From assembly GCA_028554755.1 (NCBI GenBank), contig JAPTOF010000007.1, positions 17,655,001-17,719,000 of the forward strand: 64,000 nt of DNA, given 5' to 3'. A program made the position numbers and the translations under genes. The notes beneath the pieces are model-generated. The model was not told the DNA's origin and did no database searches. It worked only from the letters and a program-made list of their open reading frames with translations. This document shows, piece after piece, positions 60,956-64,000 of the stretch (positions within the stretch are counted from its first letter, which is position 1; each line of letters starts with the position of its first letter). Origin of the DNA: Cordia subcordata. Taxonomy: Eukaryota > Streptophyta > Magnoliopsida > Boraginales > Cordiaceae.

Positions 60956-61312
60956 GTGAAAAACAAGTGAGAACTCCTTTATTTTGTATCACTAGTACTG
61001 CTTAATTTATGTAGGACTAAGTAATTATCCATCCTTTTATTCTTCTTCTTCTTTCCCTGTTCTTCATTGTGTATGAAATTATTCCTTGCTATCCAGCTGT
61101 TAGGGTTTTGAACAGTGTTCTAGTATATATTGATTAGCGAGCTTAGGTTCTTCTTCTCAAAGTTTGGCTGCAAGTGCTGAAACCATCTCAGTATTTTGTT
61201 TGGGAGTATTTAGTGGTGGTTTCAGATACGTGGCTCTTCAAATTAAAAAATTGAATTTTGGGTGAATACCTGCAATGGTCCTTTATCTTTTCTAGTTGTG
61301 ACATTTTGGCAC

Positions 61313-61502
61313 TGTTAGTAGTATAAATATGGTAACAGAGTTATGGTAATAGAGTTATGACAATAGAGTTATGGTAATAGAGTTATGGTAATTTTCCATT
61401 ATGGTAAGTGGAGAAATAAGAAACTTTATATGTTATAAATAGGGCCAAATACAGAATATGTATTAAGTCATTCTTTTAAATTCTAATATCTTATTTCTTT
61501 CA
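61313..61502 (+). repeat. Copia-type LTR with primer site after exon 15 of Rab3GAP
   Basis: A segment from TGTTAGTAGTATAAA to ATTTCTTTCA has TG/CA termini and a TATA-like GTTATAAATAGGG. It is followed by TGGTATCTAAAGTTAGG (61506-61522), a worn primer site. Inside it a 14-bp unit, TATGGTAATAGAGT, is repeated about 4.6 times (61328-61392). A plus-oriented gag start follows at about 61892. Confidence 0.7.
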
Positions 61503-61891
61503 ATATGGTATCTAAAGTTAGGTCAAGACATTAGGGTTTTTTTCAGAATACCTACCCACCCTCGCACTCACAAAATCCACTAGAACATCCTGCACACAAA
61601 AAAAAAAAAAAAAACTGTTCACAAGAGGCCACTGCTCAGGAAAGGCACTGTTCACGCGGGTTACTGTTCACGCTGGTGAATTTTTTTTTTGCTTAGTTTG
61701 TCCATGGTTTTGGTTTTTGTTGTCTGTCTCTCTTAAACCCAAAAAAAAAAAGAGAGAGAGAGAGAGAGAGGAATAGAGGAGTAATACCTCAACAAGGAAG
61801 ATATTATGATAGGTTGTTAGTGTGGTTGTTTTCATTTTTATACTTTATTAATCGGTCTTCTTGCCTTTCCCCTTTATTTTGATTGAGTGTT

Positions 61892-62030
61892 GATGACTAG
61901 TATGGATCCCTCCAACGACACTACTAGTAATTCAATGGCACCCCTACTATTACTACGACCAAATTCACTGGTCGAAATTACTCCTGTTGGTGTTCTGCCG
62001 TTACGTTATGGTTTTGAGGGCAAGACTTGG
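61892..62030 (+). pseudogene. Copia gag N-terminal fragment, plus strand
   Basis: After a candidate start (ATG at 61892, MTSMDPSNDTT), a shifted frame gives TKFTGRNYSCWCSAVTLWF followed by GQDLEE, a match to the copia gag N-terminus (family form: NYxxWxxxVxLWxxGQG). Similarity stops at about 62030, where the opposite-strand gag/protease frame begins. It is a fragment without a continuous frame. Confidence 0.65.
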
Positions 62031-63026
62031 AAGAAAGGGAGATAGAGGATGTGGTAGACGACGAACCAATACCAGACACAGTAGCGGAAGAACCATTTGC
62101 AAGTCTGACCAGGAAGATAGATGTAGGGGGTTGAATAGAAGAGAGAAGAAAACAATTACTGCTCATATGGTCTGAAGCACCAGAGTCTAAAATCCACTTA
62201 CCAGCACTGGATGAGGACTGAGAAAGATAGGCAGTTGTAGTAGGGGAAACTTGTGCAAACGAAGCAGTGGAAGGTTGGGCAGCTTGCTGCAAAGCTTGCA
62301 ACTGAAGATAATGCTTGTACTCTGCTTCAGACAAGTTAAAGGTGGGATAACTAGAGTTGGCTTGCTGCGGTGACGGAGCTGTCGAAGATGATTCTTCATT
62401 GTTGACATGGGCGGCATTAGCACTGTTAGAGGGTCGACCGTGCAGATCCCAGCATTTGTCCTTAGTATGTCCCAACTTGTTATAGTAGGTGCATTGTGGT
62501 CGAGAAGCATTACCGGATCGTCCTCCTCCACGATTACCATCACGATCGCGGCCACGACCATTGCGGGAAGCATTATCCTGACGTCCACCAGGTTGAGGTT
62601 GGACAAGCAAAGCGGATTGGTTTGACGGATTTTGGACAGGATTCCCAATAGATGCACGATCAAGGCGCGAATAAACTGCAAACATTGACGGTAACTCTGG
62701 TCCCGAAAGAATCTGAGATCGAACAGACTCGTACTGAGGAGGAAGGCCACGAAGCATAAGCACAACAAAGTATTGTTCACGTTGTTTTCGTGCATCATCA
62801 ATATCAGTAGGGAAGATATCATTGTACTCAGACATGGCACGTCGAAATCGACCAAAATAAACTTGAAGACTAAAATCATCCAACTGAATGCGGAGGAGAT
62901 CATTGACAACATCATAGATGCGACTAACATTGCTGGTGTACATCTCTTTCGCCAAAGTCCATATAGCCATACAAGAAAGACACTCACCAAAGATATCATG
63001 TAATTCAGGTTCAATGGTGTTAGCAT
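62030..63026 (-). pseudogene. Copia gag-protease fragment, minus strand
   Basis: A long minus-strand frame (open from 62970 to 61978) encodes a copia gag (UBN2 type: AKEMYTSNVSRIYDVVNDLL, LMLRGLPPQYESVRSQIL). It continues into a basic Arg/Gly-rich tract, a CCHC zinc knuckle and the start of the protease (WILDSGASDHMSSNCFLL, with the catalytic DSGA). The knuckle reads CTYYNKLGHTKDKC, so its second Cys is replaced by Tyr. The last 16 residues before the stop at 61978 are reverse-strand gag sequence, not protease, because the element is joined head to head with a plus-oriented gag fragment near 62030. The N-terminal end breaks at about 63017. A second long frame over 62187-63026 is a shadow. Confidence 0.8.
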
Positions 63027-63510
63027 TGCAGTTAGTTAGTTAAGTATGACAGACTGTAGAGAATAAAGTTAGTTAATGCTTTACAGCTGTCAAGTCTGTT
63101 ACATTAGCTGTCAAGTCAGTTATAGCTTCTAGAAGCTTCTATTGTAACTAATTCCTATTGTGACTGACAGTTCAACTAACTGCTTTGTTAGTTAAAATAG
63201 CTATGCTAATATTACTGACTGTGACAAAGTAATTCTATACAACCTGCCACTTTTTATTACAAGTCATACAGCTATGACTTGTAATAGAAAGTGGTAGGCT
63301 GTATAGAATTACTCTGTCACATGACTTGTAATAGAAAGTGGTAGGTTGTATAGAATTACTCTGTCACAGTCAGTAATATTAGCATAGCTATTTGAGCTGT
63401 TGTATTAGACAGTTACAAAAGCAATTAGTTAGTAGCTTGAGTGCCAAGACACTCTATTCTATAAATACCTCATGTAATCAGTTTCAGTAAATGTGAGAGA
63501 GATCAAGATA
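63018..63510 (+). repeat. Solo-LTR-like segment with long internal hairpin
   Basis: The segment runs from TGTTAGCATTGCAGTTAG to GATATTTTTTCA between two unrelated gag fragments. A TATA-like CTATAAATACC lies near its right end (about 63460), suggesting plus orientation. No primer site follows and no target duplication was seen, so the exact borders are uncertain. It contains inverted arms 63195-63270 and 63319-63393 (see findings). Confidence 0.5.
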
Positions 63511-64000
63511 TTTTTTCATGCTCTTCATTTCTTCATATAACTCCTCAGAGATCAACAAAGAAGACAGTTCTGCCGCTGTTATTTGAGTAGGTCTAACCCT
63601 AATAGATGCTCTAAAGGAGTTATACTCAGGAGGAAGTCCTCTGAGTATGTACATAACCAAATCCTCTTGAGTTACCACTTCATTAACACTTGCTAGCCCA
63701 TCAGTTATAGTTTTAACATAATCCAGATAGGCTTGCATAGTATTGGTTCCTTTGGAGAGATTGAGCAACTGAACTTTTAACTGATATATATGAGACCTTG
63801 TGAGAGAATTAAACCTACTGTGTAATGTATTCCAGACCTCAGTAGAAGTGTTTGAGTGTAACACTTGATTTTGCATAGCAGGAGTCATTGTATTAAACAA
63901 ACAAGACTTCAGGTAATCATCATATGTGAGCCATAGATCATAAGCTGGATTTGGAAAAGAATTGCCTGAGCCATTAGTAAGTTCCTTGGGAGGACATTGA
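63484..64000 (-). pseudogene. Second copia gag, partial, running off the right edge
   Basis: The minus-strand frame is open from the window edge to a stop at 63484. It reads FPNPAYDLWLTYDDYLKSCL, then TEVWNTLHSRFNSLTRSHIY, YLDYVKTITDGLA and ILRGLPPEYNSFRASIRVRP, the UBN2-type copia gag. Its sequence differs clearly from the gag at 62030-63026, so it is another family. Similarity ends near 63510, where the LTR-like segment begins. The last residues before the stop are not gag. The gag start lies to the right of the window. Confidence 0.8.

Noticed and set aside
61328..61392. Regular 14-bp repeats resembling a CRISPR-like array
   Set aside because: There are no spacers. It is a short tandem repeat inside a plant LTR.
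62187..63026. 279-residue minus-strand frame
   Set aside because: Hydrophobic shadow frame of the copia gag-protease, which shows the zinc knuckle and protease motif in the neighbouring frame.

Overview
The window is nuclear DNA of a flowering plant, most likely a eudicot. It is AT-rich, the genes have many GT-AG introns, and it carries a typical plant set of transposable elements (hAT, Mutator-like, PIF/Harbinger, Ty1/copia, LINE, TRIM). Three protein genes can be recognised with confidence, plus one tRNA gene; nearly everything else is transposon sequence in various states of decay or AT-rich intergenic DNA. All splice sites were read by eye from GT/AG borders and reading-frame phase, without transcript data.

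Layout. 0-2 kb: mostly unassigned, with exon-like stretches on the minus strand and a perfect 51-bp tandem duplication. 2.1-3.1 kb: an intronless glutaredoxin-like gene (minus strand) with a four-copy internal repeat and a C-terminal cysteine-pair module. 3.6-21.3 kb: a repeat-rich intergenic block with non-autonomous DNA elements, a 132-bp tandem repeat, two decayed PIF/Harbinger elements, a Mutator-like element with a tandem-repeat interior, and a small fold-back element with an intact target-site duplication. 21.3-32.3 kb: a ten-exon gene (plus strand) for a 375-residue protein with an N-terminal ubiquitin-like domain and leucine-rich repeats (At2g30105 type). Its 4.7-kb intron 8 holds a copia element that contains a LINE, which contains a TRIM fragment.

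32.3-47.9 kb: AT-rich intergenic DNA with a 4.4-kb autonomous-type hAT element. Its terminal repeats and target duplication survive, but its transposase is broken by a frameshift and a stop codon. A tRNA-Arg(CCU) gene lies at 46.7 kb. 48.1 kb to beyond the right edge: the Rab3 GTPase-activating protein catalytic subunit gene (plus strand). Fifteen coding exons (527 codons plus two bases) can be read in phase, and the gene is incomplete. Its introns hold a 270-bp TRIM with perfect 5-bp target duplications, two or more relatives of that TRIM, a 1.1-kb TRIM with 329/331-bp LTRs, two Tip100-like hAT elements and, after exon 15, a rearranged cluster of copia gag/protease pieces and LTRs.

The three protein genes are unrelated in function: redox-like/zinc module, ubiquitin-like/LRR adaptor, and Rab GTPase regulation in membrane traffic. 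They share no operon-like organisation. I found no CRISPR array, biosynthetic cluster or convincing new multi-gene system. The most interesting material is the transposon biology: nested insertions in introns, several small elements whose target duplications can still be read, the same Cys-to-Tyr loss in zinc motifs of two unrelated elements, and a long LTR-borne hairpin.
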